From Castellaniella sp047971665 (lineage in GTDB: Bacteria > Pseudomonadota > Gammaproteobacteria > Burkholderiales > Burkholderiaceae_B), in assembly GCF_047971665.1 (NCBI RefSeq), contig NZ_JBKEAA010000015.1:1-64000 (forward strand): a stretch of 64,000 bases of DNA, given 5' to 3'. The notes under the pieces are model-generated. The model saw only the letters and a program-made list of their open reading frames with translations, ran no database searches and was not told the DNA's origin. The translations under genes were made by a program, and so were the position numbers. Positions 32,160 to 40,741 of this stretch are shown here, in pieces. Each line of letters begins with the position of its first letter. The first letter of the stretch is position 1.

Positions 32160-32690
32160 TCAGTGGCTGGAATCGGTGGAAACCGGCGCGGGCCGTGCGG
32201 CGGGCGCGGGTTCGGGGGCGGGTGACTTGATCGTGGGCGTGTCGGCGGCCGGTGTGTCCGGCGCTGCCTGACGCGGCGCGGCGCTGCCCTGGGCCGTGGC
32301 TCCGGATGCGAAAGCCTCGGGGGCCGAGGCCGGATCGGCGGCCGGGCCATCCGAGGCGGCGGGCAGCGGGTCCAGCGTCTGGCGTGCCTGGTCGAGGGTG
32401 TCCTTCAACGTCTGGGCCGGCTCCGTGACGGCGGATTTCAGCTCGTCCACTGACGAGGTCATGGAGGACTGCACCGAACGGGCGGCGTCTTCCATCTGGT
32501 GCTTGATGTCACCGATTTCCTTCAGGTCCATTTCCTTCTGGATATCGGATTTGACCTCGTTGACATAACGCTGCGCGCGGCCGAGCAGATGCCCGACCGT
32601 GCGGGCAACCTTGGGCAGACGTTCGGGACCGATGACGATCAGCGCGATCACGCCGATCAGCATCAGCTCGCTGAAGCTGACATCAAACAT
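32160..32690 (-). CDS. tatB: Sec-independent protein translocase subunit TatB
   Basis: TatB pairs with TatC in the signal-peptide receptor. The 176-residue product has a single N-terminal membrane helix (MFDVSFSELMLIGVIALIVI), with the glutamate at residue 8 that separates TatB from TatA. The amphipathic helix GPERLPKVARTVGHLLGRAQ follows. A long disordered Ala/Pro-rich tail makes up the rest. It lies eight bases before tatC. Confidence 0.96.
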   Translation of the reverse strand: MFDVSFSELMLIGVIALIVIGPERLPKVARTVGHLLGRAQRYVNEVKSDIQKEMDLKEIGDIKHQMEDAARSVQSSMTSSVDELKSAVTEPAQTLKDTLDQARQTLDPLPAASDGPAADPASAPEAFASGATAQGSAAPRQAAPDTPAADTPTIKSPAPEPAPAARPAPVSTDSSH

Positions 32691-32717
32691 GATGGATCCG
32701 GTAGGCGGAGGTCGGGA

Positions 32718-32951
32718 TCAGACGTCGGTCTTCTCTCGGGCCTGGACGTCCACGGTGTCGGGATCCTGGGTCTTCTGGGTGACGGCCGGCTTGGCGGCAG
32801 CGGTGTCATCCTGCGCGTCTTTCATGCCTTTTTTGAAGCCCTTGACGGCGCCGCCGAGGTCTTCACCGATGTTGCGCAGTTTTTTTGTGCCGAAGATCAG
32901 GGCCACGATGACCAGAACGATCAACCAGTGCCAGATGCTGAAACTACCCAT
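32718..32951 (-). CDS. tatA: Sec-independent protein translocase subunit TatA
   Basis: TatA oligomerises to form the conducting element of the Tat system. The 77-residue product reads MGSFSIWHWLIVLVIVALIF, then GTKKLRNIGEDLGGAVKGFK. This is a membrane helix, the FGTKKL hinge and an amphipathic helix, with a polar tail. It lies nine bases after the HIT-family gene and is the first tat gene. Confidence 0.97.
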   Translation of the reverse strand: MGSFSIWHWLIVLVIVALIFGTKKLRNIGEDLGGAVKGFKKGMKDAQDDTAAAKPAVTQKTQDPDTVDVQAREKTDV

Positions 32952-32960
32952 AAGAACTCC

Positions 32961-33329
32961 TTAGGCGGCGGGTGCCGCGCGGTTTGACCAGGGGCGCTCG
33001 CCCCCCATGATGTGGAAATGCAGATGATCGATTTCCTGGCCGCCCTCGGCGCCGGTGTTGGCCACCAGGCGGAAGCCCCCGGCCGGCATGGGATTGCAGC
33101 CGTTGGCAAAGGCGAGCGCAGGCGCCAGACGCAGCATGCGGGCCAGCCAGTCGCCATCGGCCGCGCCGATGTCGGCCAGGGACGCCACATGATGTTTCGG
33201 GATCAACAGCAGATGCACGGGCGCCGCCGGATTGATGTCGTGGAATGCGAGAAATTCGTCGTCTTCGTGGACAATGCGGGCAGGGATTTCGTGCCGGGCG
33301 ATTTTACAGAACAGACAATCGTGGCTCAT
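32961..33329 (-). CDS. HIT-family (histidine triad) nucleotide hydrolase
   Basis: HIT proteins of the HINT branch hydrolyse nucleoside phosphoramidates. The 122-residue product starts MSHDCLFCKIARHEIPARIV, and has a cysteine pair. The catalytic triad HLHFHIMGG stands near the C-terminus, and NPAAPVHLLLIPKHHVASLA in the middle. It stands between hisE and tatA, a place where HIT genes commonly occur in betaproteobacteria. A 121-base gap separates it from hisE; I see no gene there and no convincing promoter. Confidence 0.93.
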   Translation of the reverse strand: MSHDCLFCKIARHEIPARIVHEDDEFLAFHDINPAAPVHLLLIPKHHVASLADIGAADGDWLARMLRLAPALAFANGCNPMPAGGFRLVANTGAEGGQEIDHLHFHIMGGERPWSNRAAPAA

Positions 33330-33450
33330 GGGGGATTTACAAGGCAGGGCCGGAGATCGGCCCGATCAATCACGTATGTTGCCACATTTTGAAAGGGTCG
33401 GGTTTGATCCGGGCGGGAAGGACGGTGCGTTTGCGGGTATGTCCTGACAT

Positions 33451-33795
33451 TCAGTCCCGGGGACGGGCCGCCTTTTCCTCCAGCCCGGACAATCCCTCGC
33501 GGCGGGCCAGCTCGGCCAGCACATCCTCGGGACGCAGGTCGAAGTGTGTCAGAGCGACCAGGCAATGAAACCACAGATCGGCCGTTTCGGCGACGATGCG
33601 CTCGCGCGCGCCGTCCTTGGCGGCCATGACCAGTTCGGTGGCCTCCTCGCCGATCTTTTTCAGGAAGGCGTCCGGCCCGCGCGACAGCAGCTTGGCGGTG
33701 TAGGACGTCTGCGGGTCGCCGCCCCGGTCGGGCCGGCGCGTGGCCAGGGTGTCGGCCAGTCTGGCCAGGGTATCGGCGGTGGAGGAGGTCGTCAT
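33451..33795 (-). CDS. hisE: Phosphoribosyl-ATP pyrophosphatase
   Basis: HisE performs the second step of histidine synthesis and removes pyrophosphate from phosphoribosyl-ATP. The 114-residue product has the all-alpha NTP pyrophosphohydrolase core. The stretches SYTAKLLSRGPDAFLKKIGE and EATELVMAAKDGARERIVAE hold the metal-binding acidic residues, followed by TADLWFHCLVAL. In enterobacteria HisE is fused to HisI; here they are separate. Its ATG overlaps the hisI stop by four bases. Confidence 0.96.
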   Translation of the reverse strand: MTTSSTADTLARLADTLATRRPDRGGDPQTSYTAKLLSRGPDAFLKKIGEEATELVMAAKDGARERIVAETADLWFHCLVALTHFDLRPEDVLAELARREGLSGLEEKAARPRD

Positions 33796-34241
33796 GGGGC
33801 GGAATCTGAAGGCTGGCCGTAGATGGATGCGGGGTCTTTCAGTACCGGGTCCTGGGCGGTCCAGGCCGGCAGGGCGCCGCTCAGGTCCAGGCCGCGGAAA
33901 AAGCAGCGTTCGCGCCCGGTGTGGCAGGCGATGCCGCCGACCTGGGTGATTTTCAGCAGCAGGACGTCGCCGTCGCAGTCCAGGCGGATGTCGTGAACCT
34001 GCTGGACGTGACCGGATTCCTCGCCCTTTCGCCACAGACGGGCCCGCGATCGCGAGTAGTACACGGCGCGGCCGGTGCGCACGGTCTCGCGCACGGCCTC
34101 GGCGTTCATCCAGGCCATCATCAGCACGGTGCCGCTGTCGGCGTCCTGGGCGATGGCGGGAATCAGGCCCTGATCGTCGAATCGCAAGGCGGCCAGCCAG
34201 TCGTCCGGCGTGGGGGGCGTGGATGGATCGGGTGTCGTCAT
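33792..34241 (-). CDS. hisI: Phosphoribosyl-AMP cyclohydrolase
   Basis: HisI opens the adenine ring of phosphoribosyl-AMP, step three of histidine synthesis, using zinc and magnesium. The 149-residue product has TVLMMAWMNAEAVRETVRTG and YYSRSRARLWRKGEESGHVQ. The metal site is formed by LDCDGD and VGGIACHTGRERCFF. It overlaps hisF upstream and hisE downstream by four bases each, so the series is translationally coupled. Confidence 0.96.
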   Translation of the reverse strand: MTTPDPSTPPTPDDWLAALRFDDQGLIPAIAQDADSGTVLMMAWMNAEAVRETVRTGRAVYYSRSRARLWRKGEESGHVQQVHDIRLDCDGDVLLLKITQVGGIACHTGRERCFFRGLDLSGALPAWTAQDPVLKDPASIYGQPSDSAP

Positions 34242-35071
34242 GCCGGTGCCGGGGTCGGGAGGGAAGGCCGCACCGGAATGCCCTGCGCGGCCAGATAGTC
34301 CTTGGCCTCGGCCAGCGTGTGCTGGCCGAAATGGAAGATGCTGGCGGCCAGCACGGCGCTGGCGTGGCCCAGCGTGACGCCATCGGCCAGGTGCTGCAGG
34401 GTGCCGACGCCGCCCGAGGCGATCACCGGCACCGGCACGGCATCCGACACCGCGCGCGTCAGTTCCAGGTCGAAGCCGGATTTGGTGCCGTCGCGGTCCA
34501 TGCTGGTCAGCAGCAGTTCGCCGGCGCCCAGGTCGGCCATGCGGCGCGCCCATTGCACGGCGTCCTGCCCGGTGGCGTGGCGTCCGCCGTGGGTGAAGAT
34601 CTCCCAGCGCGGGGCCTCGTGGTCGGCCGAGACGCGGCGCGCGTCGAGCGCCACGACGATGCATTGCGAGCCGTGATGGCGGGCCGCCTCGGCCACCAGT
34701 TCCGGACGGGCAACCGCCGCGCTGTTGATCGAGACCTTGTCGGCGCCGGCATCCAGCAGGCGCTGGACGTCGGCGACCTGGCGCACGCCGCCGCCGACCG
34801 TCAGGGGGATGAAGACCTGGCGCGCCACCGATTCGATGATGGGCAGGATCAGGTCGCGGTCGTCGGACGTGGCCGTGATGTCCAGGAAGGTGATTTCGTC
34901 GGCGCCCTGCTCGTCGTAGCGGCGGGCGATCTCCACCGGATCGCCGGCATCGGTCAGATTGACGAAATTCACGCCCTTGACCACCCGGCCGGCATTGACG
35001 TCCAGGCAGGGGATGATGCGGCGGCACAGGGACGACAGGCCCTGATCGGGCAGGGATCCGGTTCCGGTCAT
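34238..35071 (-). CDS. hisF: Imidazole glycerol phosphate synthase, cyclase subunit
   Basis: HisF is the TIM-barrel half of IGP synthase. It uses ammonia from HisH to form imidazole glycerol phosphate and the purine intermediate AICAR. The 277-residue product has the barrel start RRIIPCLDVNAGRVVKGVNF, with its catalytic aspartate, and VVALDARRVSADHE with the second. Phosphate binding is seen in TVGGGVRQVADVQRLLDAGA and PVIASGGVGTLQHLADGV. A short tail at each end makes it slightly longer than the 258 residues of E. coli. The start at 35071 overlaps the hisA stop by four bases. Confidence 0.97.
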   Translation of the reverse strand: MTGTGSLPDQGLSSLCRRIIPCLDVNAGRVVKGVNFVNLTDAGDPVEIARRYDEQGADEITFLDITATSDDRDLILPIIESVARQVFIPLTVGGGVRQVADVQRLLDAGADKVSINSAAVARPELVAEAARHHGSQCIVVALDARRVSADHEAPRWEIFTHGGRHATGQDAVQWARRMADLGAGELLLTSMDRDGTKSGFDLELTRAVSDAVPVPVIASGGVGTLQHLADGVTLGHASAVLAASIFHFGQHTLAEAKDYLAAQGIPVRPSLPTPAPA

Positions 35072-35853
35072 GCGTCGGCGTCCTGGCCGTCTTCGCCCCT
35101 GTTTTCGGCGGGAGAGGCGGTCAGCGAGTCGGCGAGCTGCTGGGCGGCGGTGAAATCCAGCGTGCCCTCGTACAGGCTGCGGCCCAGAATGGCGCCGTCC
35201 ACGCCCTCGTGAGCCACATCGCACAGCGCGCGGATGTCATCCAGCGAGGCGACGCCGCCCGAGGCGATGACGGGGATGCGGACGTGCTGGGCCAGCCGTA
35301 CGGTGGCCTCGATGTTGACGCCCGAGAGCATGCCGTCGCGGCCGATGTCGGTATAGATGATGGATTCGCAGCCGTAGTCCTCGAATTTGCGGGCCAGGTC
35401 CAGCACATCGTGGCGGGTCAGCTTGGACCAGCCATCGGTGGCGACCTTGCCGTCGCGGGCATCCAGGCCGACGATGATGTGTCCGGGGAAGGCTGAACAG
35501 GCATCGCTGAGAAAGCCGGGGTCCCTGACGGCGGCAGTGCCGATGATGACGTAGGAGATGCCGCTGTCCAGGTAGTATTCGACCGTGTCCAGATCGCGGA
35601 TGCCGCCGCCGATCTGGACGGGCATGGTGTCGTCGACGGCATCCACGATGGCCTGGATGGCTGCGTGATTGCGGGGCTTGCCGGCCACGGCGCCGTTCAG
35701 ATCCACCAGATGCAGGCGGCGCGCGCCCTGGGCGGCCCATTGAGCGGCCATGGCGGCGGGGTCTTCGGAAAACACGGTGGCCTTGTCCAGGTCACCCTGG
35801 CGCAGGCGCACACAATGCCCGTCTTTGAGGTCGATGGCGGGGATGAGCAGCAT
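35068..35853 (-). CDS. hisA: Phosphoribosylformimino-AICAR ribotide isomerase
   Basis: HisA isomerises ProFAR to PRFAR. The 261-residue TIM barrel starts MLLIPAIDLKDGHCVRLRQG, with the first catalytic aspartate. The second lies in ESIIYTDIGRDGMLSGVNIE. Phosphate-binding motifs are QIGGGIRDLDTVEYYLDSG and IASGGVASLDD. The ATG at 35853 is chosen; the upstream in-frame extension to 36000 would overlap hisH. Confidence 0.97.
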   Translation of the reverse strand: MLLIPAIDLKDGHCVRLRQGDLDKATVFSEDPAAMAAQWAAQGARRLHLVDLNGAVAGKPRNHAAIQAIVDAVDDTMPVQIGGGIRDLDTVEYYLDSGISYVIIGTAAVRDPGFLSDACSAFPGHIIVGLDARDGKVATDGWSKLTRHDVLDLARKFEDYGCESIIYTDIGRDGMLSGVNIEATVRLAQHVRIPVIASGGVASLDDIRALCDVAHEGVDGAILGRSLYEGTLDFTAAQQLADSLTASPAENRGEDGQDADA

Positions 35854-35902
35854 GGTCGTTGTGTCGGTACGGAAAGGATGCGGCGCCGGGAGCCGGATGG
35901 TG

Positions 35903-36547
35903 TCAGGGCTGCCAGCGAGTGAAGTTGCGGTACATCCGCAGCCCCGGGGCTGCGCTCTTCTCTGGATGAAACTGTACGGCAAAAATATTGCCGGCCGCAA
36001 TCGCGCAGCAGAACGGCAGGCCGTGGCGGCTCACGCCGGACGTCAGCGCGGGGTCGGCGGGCTCGGCGTAATAGCTGTGAACGAAATAGAACGGCGTGTC
36101 CTGGGCGATGCCGTCCCACAGGGGATGGGCGCGGGTCTGCGTGACCGGGTTCCAGCCCATGTGGGGGACTTTGAGCCGCGCGCCGTCGTCGGTCGCGCGG
36201 TCGAACGCCGGCCCCTGGAACCGGCGCACGCGGCCGGCGAACAGCCCCAGGCCGGGAGTGTCGCCCTCGTCGCTGCCTTCGAACAGCATCTGTTCGCCCA
36301 CGCATACGCCCAGCAGCGGTTTTTCGCGCGCGGCCCGCAGCACGGCCTCGCGCAGTCCGGAGGTGTCCAGCGTGCGCATGCAGTCGGGCATGGCGCCCTG
36401 ACCCGGGAACACGATGCGGTCGGCGGCGCTGATCTCGTCGGCGCGGCGGGCGATGCGGATGTCATGGTCGGGGGCGGCGGCCTGCAGGGCGCGGGCAACG
36501 GAATGAAAGTTGCCCATGCCGTAGTCGACGATGGCGATGCGGGTCAC
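35903..36547 (-). CDS. hisH: Imidazole glycerol phosphate synthase, glutaminase subunit
   Basis: HisH releases ammonia from glutamine for HisF. The 214-residue class I amidotransferase has the nucleophile in PLLGVCVGEQMLFEGS and the His-Glu pair in FAVQFHPEKS. The start MTRIAIVDYGMGNFHSVARA is typical. The start codon is GTG at 36547. It lies 30 bases after hisB and 49 before hisA. Confidence 0.96.
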   Translation of the reverse strand: MTRIAIVDYGMGNFHSVARALQAAAPDHDIRIARRADEISAADRIVFPGQGAMPDCMRTLDTSGLREAVLRAAREKPLLGVCVGEQMLFEGSDEGDTPGLGLFAGRVRRFQGPAFDRATDDGARLKVPHMGWNPVTQTRAHPLWDGIAQDTPFYFVHSYYAEPADPALTSGVSRHGLPFCCAIAAGNIFAVQFHPEKSAAPGLRMYRNFTRWQP

Positions 36548-36577
36548 GATGTGGAAATCCTGAAGTGATCCATGGGG

Positions 36578-37165
36578 TCAGAGCGATCCCTTGGTCGAGG
36601 GGATGGCTCCCCCGGCGCGCGGATCGATTTCGGTGGCCATGCGCAGCGCCCGGCCGAAGGCCTTGAAGATGGTCTCGCACTGATGATGGGCATTGTCCCC
36701 GCGCAGGTTGTCGATGTGCACGGTCGCCTGCGCGTGGTTGACGAAGCCCTGGAAGAATTCGCGGGCCAGGTCGACGTCGAAGCCGCCGATGCGCGCCCGG
36801 GTGTAGGCCACGTGATAGAACAGGCCGGGGCGTCCCGACAGATCCACCACTGCGCGCGAGAGGGATTCGTCCAGCGGCACGTAGGCGTGGCCGTAGCGGC
36901 GCAGGCCGGCCTTGTCGCCTGCGGCGGCGGCGAATGCCTGCCCCAGGGTGATGCCGACGTCTTCCACGCTGTGATGGTCGTCGATATGGGTGTCGCCGTC
37001 GCAATGGACGTCCAGATCGAACAGGCCGTGGCGGGCGATCTGGTCCAGCATGTGGTCCAGGAAGGGCACGCCGGTGTTCAGGCTGCGGGTTCCGGTGCCA
37101 TCCAGGTTCAGGCTGACGCGGATGCGGGTTTCCTGGGTATTGCGTTCGATGGTGGCGGTGCGCAT
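36578..37165 (-). CDS. hisB: Imidazoleglycerol-phosphate dehydratase
   Basis: HisB dehydrates imidazole glycerol phosphate to imidazole acetol phosphate with manganese. The 195-residue product is the single-function form, without the histidinol phosphatase domain fused to it in E. coli. The metal-binding stretches HIDDHHSVEDVGITLGQA and DNAHHQCETIFKAFGRALRM are present. In many betaproteobacteria hisC lies between hisD and hisB; here only 62 bases separate hisD from hisB. Confidence 0.97.
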   Translation of the reverse strand: MRTATIERNTQETRIRVSLNLDGTGTRSLNTGVPFLDHMLDQIARHGLFDLDVHCDGDTHIDDHHSVEDVGITLGQAFAAAAGDKAGLRRYGHAYVPLDESLSRAVVDLSGRPGLFYHVAYTRARIGGFDVDLAREFFQGFVNHAQATVHIDNLRGDNAHHQCETIFKAFGRALRMATEIDPRAGGAIPSTKGSL

Positions 37166-37227
37166 GGGCGGTGAGCGGTTCGGTCGGGGTGGATTCGCCC
37201 GGTTCCGTGAGGGCCGGGCGGGCGGAT

Positions 37228-38535
37228 TCAGGGCTGCTTGTCCAGCCGCAGCGCGGCGCTGGCCGCATGGGCGTGCAGGCCTTCGCCCGTGGCCAGGGCG
37301 GTGGCGATGCGGCCCAGCGTCTGGGCGCCGGCGCGCGAGACCTGGATCAGGCTGCTGCGTTTCTGGAAATCATACACGCCTAGCGGCGAGGAAAAGCGCG
37401 CCGTGCGCGCGGTGGGCAGCACATGATTGGGCCCGGCGCAGTAATCGCCCAGGGATTCGGAGCTGTAGGCTCCGAGGAAAATCGCGCCGGCATGGCGGAT
37501 CAGGGGCAGCAGGGATTGCGGGTCGCGAGCGGAGATTTCCAGGTGTTCGGGGGCGATTCGGTTGACGATGTCACAGGCCTGCTCCAGGCTGTCGGTGCGG
37601 ATCAGGGCGCCCCGGTTGGCCAGGCTGACGCGCAGGATGTCGGTGCGCGGCTGCGTGGGCAGCAGGCGTTCGATGGCGGCCTGGACAGTATCCAGATAGT
37701 CGCCGTCCGGGCACAGCAGGATGGCCTGGGCGAGCTCGTCGTGCTCGGCCTGGGAGAACAGGTCGATGGCCAGCCACTCGGCCGGGGTGCTGCCGTCGGC
37801 CACGATCAGGATTTCGGACGGGCCGGCGATCATGTCGATGCCCACAGTGCCGAAGACGCGGCGCTTGGCCGCTGCGACGTAGGCATTGCCCGGGCCGACG
37901 ATCTTGTCCACTGCCGGCAGCGTCGCCGTGCCGTAGGCCAGGCCGCCCACAGCCTGGGCGCCACCGATGGCGAACACGCGGTCCGCCCCGCCCAGGGCGG
38001 CGGCGGCGAGCACCATGGGGTTGCGTGTGCCGTCCGGCGTGGGGGTGACCATGATCAGTTCGGGCACGCCGGCGACCTTGGCCGGGATGGCGTTCATCAG
38101 CACCGACGAGGGGTAGGCGGCCTTGCCGCCCGGCACGTACAGGCCGACGCGGTCCAGCGCGGTCACCTGCTGGCCCAGCATCGTGCCGTCGGGCTCGGTG
38201 TAGGTCCAGGTCTCGGCGCGCTGGTGCTCGTGATAGCGGCGCACGCGGTCCGCCGCAGCTTCCAGGGCCTCGCGCTGATCCGCGGGCAGCCCGTCCAGGG
38301 CCTTCAGCCAGTCGGCGCGGGGAATCTCCAGGGCCTCGAGCCGGTCGGCGCGGACCCGGTCGAAGCGCGCGGTGTAGTCCAGGATGGCCGCGTCGCCGCG
38401 CGTCTGGACGTCGTGCAGGATGTCGCGCACGGCGGTCTCGATGGCCTCGTCCTGCGAGGCATCGTAGGCCAGCAGCCGGGTCAGGGTGGCGTCGAAATCA
38501 GCGGAGCGGGCATCCAGACGGTGAATCAGGGGCAT
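37228..38535 (-). CDS. hisD: Histidinol dehydrogenase
   Basis: HisD oxidises histidinol to histidine in two NAD-dependent steps and binds zinc. The 435-residue product (E. coli 434) has the signature GPSEILIVADGSTPAEWLAI. It also has SQAEHDELAQAILLCPDGDY with a metal ligand and the catalytic APEHLEISARD. VGLYVPGGKAAYPSSVLMNA marks the nucleotide-binding part. It follows hisG by 32 bases. Confidence 0.97.
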   Translation of the reverse strand: MPLIHRLDARSADFDATLTRLLAYDASQDEAIETAVRDILHDVQTRGDAAILDYTARFDRVRADRLEALEIPRADWLKALDGLPADQREALEAAADRVRRYHEHQRAETWTYTEPDGTMLGQQVTALDRVGLYVPGGKAAYPSSVLMNAIPAKVAGVPELIMVTPTPDGTRNPMVLAAAALGGADRVFAIGGAQAVGGLAYGTATLPAVDKIVGPGNAYVAAAKRRVFGTVGIDMIAGPSEILIVADGSTPAEWLAIDLFSQAEHDELAQAILLCPDGDYLDTVQAAIERLLPTQPRTDILRVSLANRGALIRTDSLEQACDIVNRIAPEHLEISARDPQSLLPLIRHAGAIFLGAYSSESLGDYCAGPNHVLPTARTARFSSPLGVYDFQKRSSLIQVSRAGAQTLGRIATALATGEGLHAHAASAALRLDKQP

Positions 38536-38567
38536 GATGAAAACCGGGTCGGAAAAGGAGTCGGCGC

Positions 38568-39233
38568 TCAGGCGATTGCCATCGATGCGCGGGCGAAGGC
38601 GTCCAGGAACGGTTGCAATTGTCCACCTTTCATCTTGAGGCTGGCCTGGTTGACGATCAGGCGCGAGGAGATCGGGCGGATTTCTTCGACCTCGACCAGC
38701 CGGTTGGCGCGCAGGGTGCCGCCCGAGGACACCAGATCGACGATGGCGTCGGCCAGGCCCACCAGCGGGGCCAGCTCCATCGAACCGTAGAGCTTGATGA
38801 TGTCCACATGCACGCCCTTGGCGGCGAAATGCTCACGCGCGGCGCGCACGTATTTGGTGGCGATGCGCAGGCGCGAACCCTGGCGCACGGCGGCCTGATA
38901 GTCGAACCCCTCGGGGGCGGCCACGCACAGGCGGCAGCGGGCGATGTTCAGGTCGATGGGCTGGTACAGCCCGCCGGGATGCTGCGCCATGTGCTCGTGC
39001 AGGACGTCCTTGCCGGCGATGCCGAAATCGGCCGCGCCGTACTGGACATAGGTGGGCACGTCCGAGGCGCGCACGATGATGATGCGCAGCGCGTCCGAGT
39101 CCGTGGGCAGGATCAGCTTGCGCGAAGACTCCGGATTTTCCGGGACGCCCACGCCGGCGGCCGCCAGCAGCGGCAGGGTTTCTTCGAAGATGCGGCCTTT
39201 GGACAGCGCCAGGGTCAGGAGAGAGTCAGCCAT
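38568..39233 (-). CDS. hisG: ATP phosphoribosyltransferase, short form
   Basis: HisG starts histidine synthesis by joining ATP and PRPP, and histidine feeds back on it. The 221-residue product is the short form, without the C-terminal regulatory domain of the E. coli enzyme (299). Short forms need the HisZ subunit for activity; no hisZ is in this window. The start SLLTLALSKGRIFEETLPLL and the C-terminal PRPP-site stretch LVGLADAIVDLVSSGGTLRA are typical. Confidence 0.97.
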   Translation of the reverse strand: MADSLLTLALSKGRIFEETLPLLAAAGVGVPENPESSRKLILPTDSDALRIIIVRASDVPTYVQYGAADFGIAGKDVLHEHMAQHPGGLYQPIDLNIARCRLCVAAPEGFDYQAAVRQGSRLRIATKYVRAAREHFAAKGVHVDIIKLYGSMELAPLVGLADAIVDLVSSGGTLRANRLVEVEEIRPISSRLIVNQASLKMKGGQLQPFLDAFARASMAIA

Positions 39234-39239
39234 GTCGCT

Positions 39240-40493
39240 TCATTGGATGCGTTGGATGTCCGCGCCCAGCGTCCGGAGCTTGTGCTCCATGTGCTCATAG
39301 CCGCGGTCCAGATGGTAGATGCGTTCGACCGTGGTCTGGCCGCTGGCCGCCAGACCGGCGATCACCAGACTGGCCGAGGCGCGCAGATCGGTGGCCATGA
39401 CGGTGGCGCCCAGCAACTGCTCGACGCCCTGGACCACGGCGGTGTGGCCGTCGATCTCGATGTCCGCGCCCATGCGGTGCAGTTCCTGCACGTGCATGTA
39501 GCGGTTCTCGAAGATGTTCTCGGTGATGACGGCGGTGCCTTCGGCCAGGGTGTTCAAGGCCATCAGCTGGGCCTGCATGTCGGTCGGGAACCCCGGATAT
39601 TCGCTGGTGCGAAAGCCCGTCGCCCGGGGTCGGCCCGTCATGCGGGCGCGGATCCAGTCCGGCCCGGTGGTGATGTCCAGCCCGGCATCGCGCAGCTTGT
39701 CCAGCACCGCGCCCAGCGTGTCGGGGGCCGCATCGCGCAGGGTGATGTCGCCGCCCGTGGCCGCCACGGCGCACAGGAACGTGCCGGCCTCGATGCGGTC
39801 GGGCCCGATCCGGTGGGTGGCGCTGTGCAGGCGATCCACGCCTTCGATGACGATACGGTCGGTGCCGTGGCCTTCGATGTGCGCGCCCATGGCGATCAGG
39901 ACCTTGGCCAGATCGACGATTTCCGGTTCGCAGGCGGCGTTTTCCAGGACGGTGCGGCCTTCGGCCAGGGTGGCGGCCATCAGCAGGTTTTCCGTACCGG
40001 TCACGGTGACCATGTCCGTGAGGATGCTGGCGCCGCGCAGGCGGTCGGCCTCGGCCACGACGAAGCCATGGTCGATGTGGATGCGCGCGCCCATGGCGGC
40101 CAGGCCCTTGATGTGCTGGTCCACCGGCCGCTGGCCGATGGCGCAGCCGCCTGGCAGGCTGACCCGGGCGCGGCCGAAGCGCGCCACCAGCGGCCCCAGC
40201 ACCAGGATGGATGCCCGCATGGTCTTGACCAGTTCGTAGGGAGCCTCCTGGCTGGCGACCTGATCGGCCTGCAGGGTGACGCGAGGTCCGTCGCCGCGCT
40301 GCGTGCGCACGCCCATGCGTTCGAGCAGGGTCAGGGTGGTGCCGATGTCGCGCAGGTCGGGGACATTGTCCAGTTCCAGCGGTTCGGCGCTCAACAGCGA
40401 GGCGCAGAGGATGGGCAGGGCGGCGTTCTTGGCCCCCGAGATGGAGATTTCGCCGTGCAGCGGCCGGCCGCCCTGGATCAGCAGTTTATCCAT
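39240..40493 (-). CDS. murA: UDP-N-acetylglucosamine 1-carboxyvinyltransferase
   Basis: MurA adds enolpyruvate to UDP-GlcNAc, the first committed step of peptidoglycan synthesis, and is the target of fosfomycin. The 417-residue product (E. coli 419) has GEISISGAKNAALPILCASL with the essential lysine. The loop VSLPGGCAIGQRPVDQHIKG has Cys117 as the fosfomycin-reactive residue, so the enzyme should be of the sensitive type. It overlaps the upstream BolA gene by eight bases and ends six bases before hisG. Confidence 0.97.
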   Translation of the reverse strand: MDKLLIQGGRPLHGEISISGAKNAALPILCASLLSAEPLELDNVPDLRDIGTTLTLLERMGVRTQRGDGPRVTLQADQVASQEAPYELVKTMRASILVLGPLVARFGRARVSLPGGCAIGQRPVDQHIKGLAAMGARIHIDHGFVVAEADRLRGASILTDMVTVTGTENLLMAATLAEGRTVLENAACEPEIVDLAKVLIAMGAHIEGHGTDRIVIEGVDRLHSATHRIGPDRIEAGTFLCAVAATGGDITLRDAAPDTLGAVLDKLRDAGLDITTGPDWIRARMTGRPRATGFRTSEYPGFPTDMQAQLMALNTLAEGTAVITENIFENRYMHVQELHRMGADIEIDGHTAVVQGVEQLLGATVMATDLRASASLVIAGLAASGQTTVERIYHLDRGYEHMEHKLRTLGADIQRIQ

Positions 40494-40737
40494 TGCTCTT
40501 GGCGGCCTCGTATTCCACCGGCGTCAGGGTGCGCATCGACAGGGCGTGGATCTCGGCGCGCATGCGCTCGCCCAGCGCCTGGTAGACCGCCTGATGACGG
40601 GCCAGCGTGCGTTTGCCCTCGAAGACGGGGCTGACGATCAGGGCCTCGAAGTGGGCGCCGTCACCGTAGACCTCGAGGTGGTCGCAGGGCAGATTGTCGG
40701 CGATGTATTGACGGACGTGATCGGGGGTGGGGGGCAT
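40486..40737 (-). CDS. ibaG: BolA/IbaG-family protein
   Basis: BolA-type proteins work with monothiol glutaredoxins in iron-sulfur trafficking; IbaG in E. coli is linked to acid tolerance. The 83-residue product has the class II fold pattern DHLEVYGDGAHFEALIVSPV, then FEGKRTLARHQAVYQALGER. The C-terminal IHALSMRTLTPVEYEAAK also fits. Its place just upstream of murA matches ibaG in E. coli and other proteobacteria. Confidence 0.93.
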   Translation of the reverse strand: MPPTPDHVRQYIADNLPCDHLEVYGDGAHFEALIVSPVFEGKRTLARHQAVYQALGERMRAEIHALSMRTLTPVEYEAAKSNG

Positions 40738-40741
40738 AGGG

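Noticed and set aside
38613..40634. A 673-codon + strand frame across hisG and murA
   Set aside because: It is antisense to both genes and has no conserved motif.
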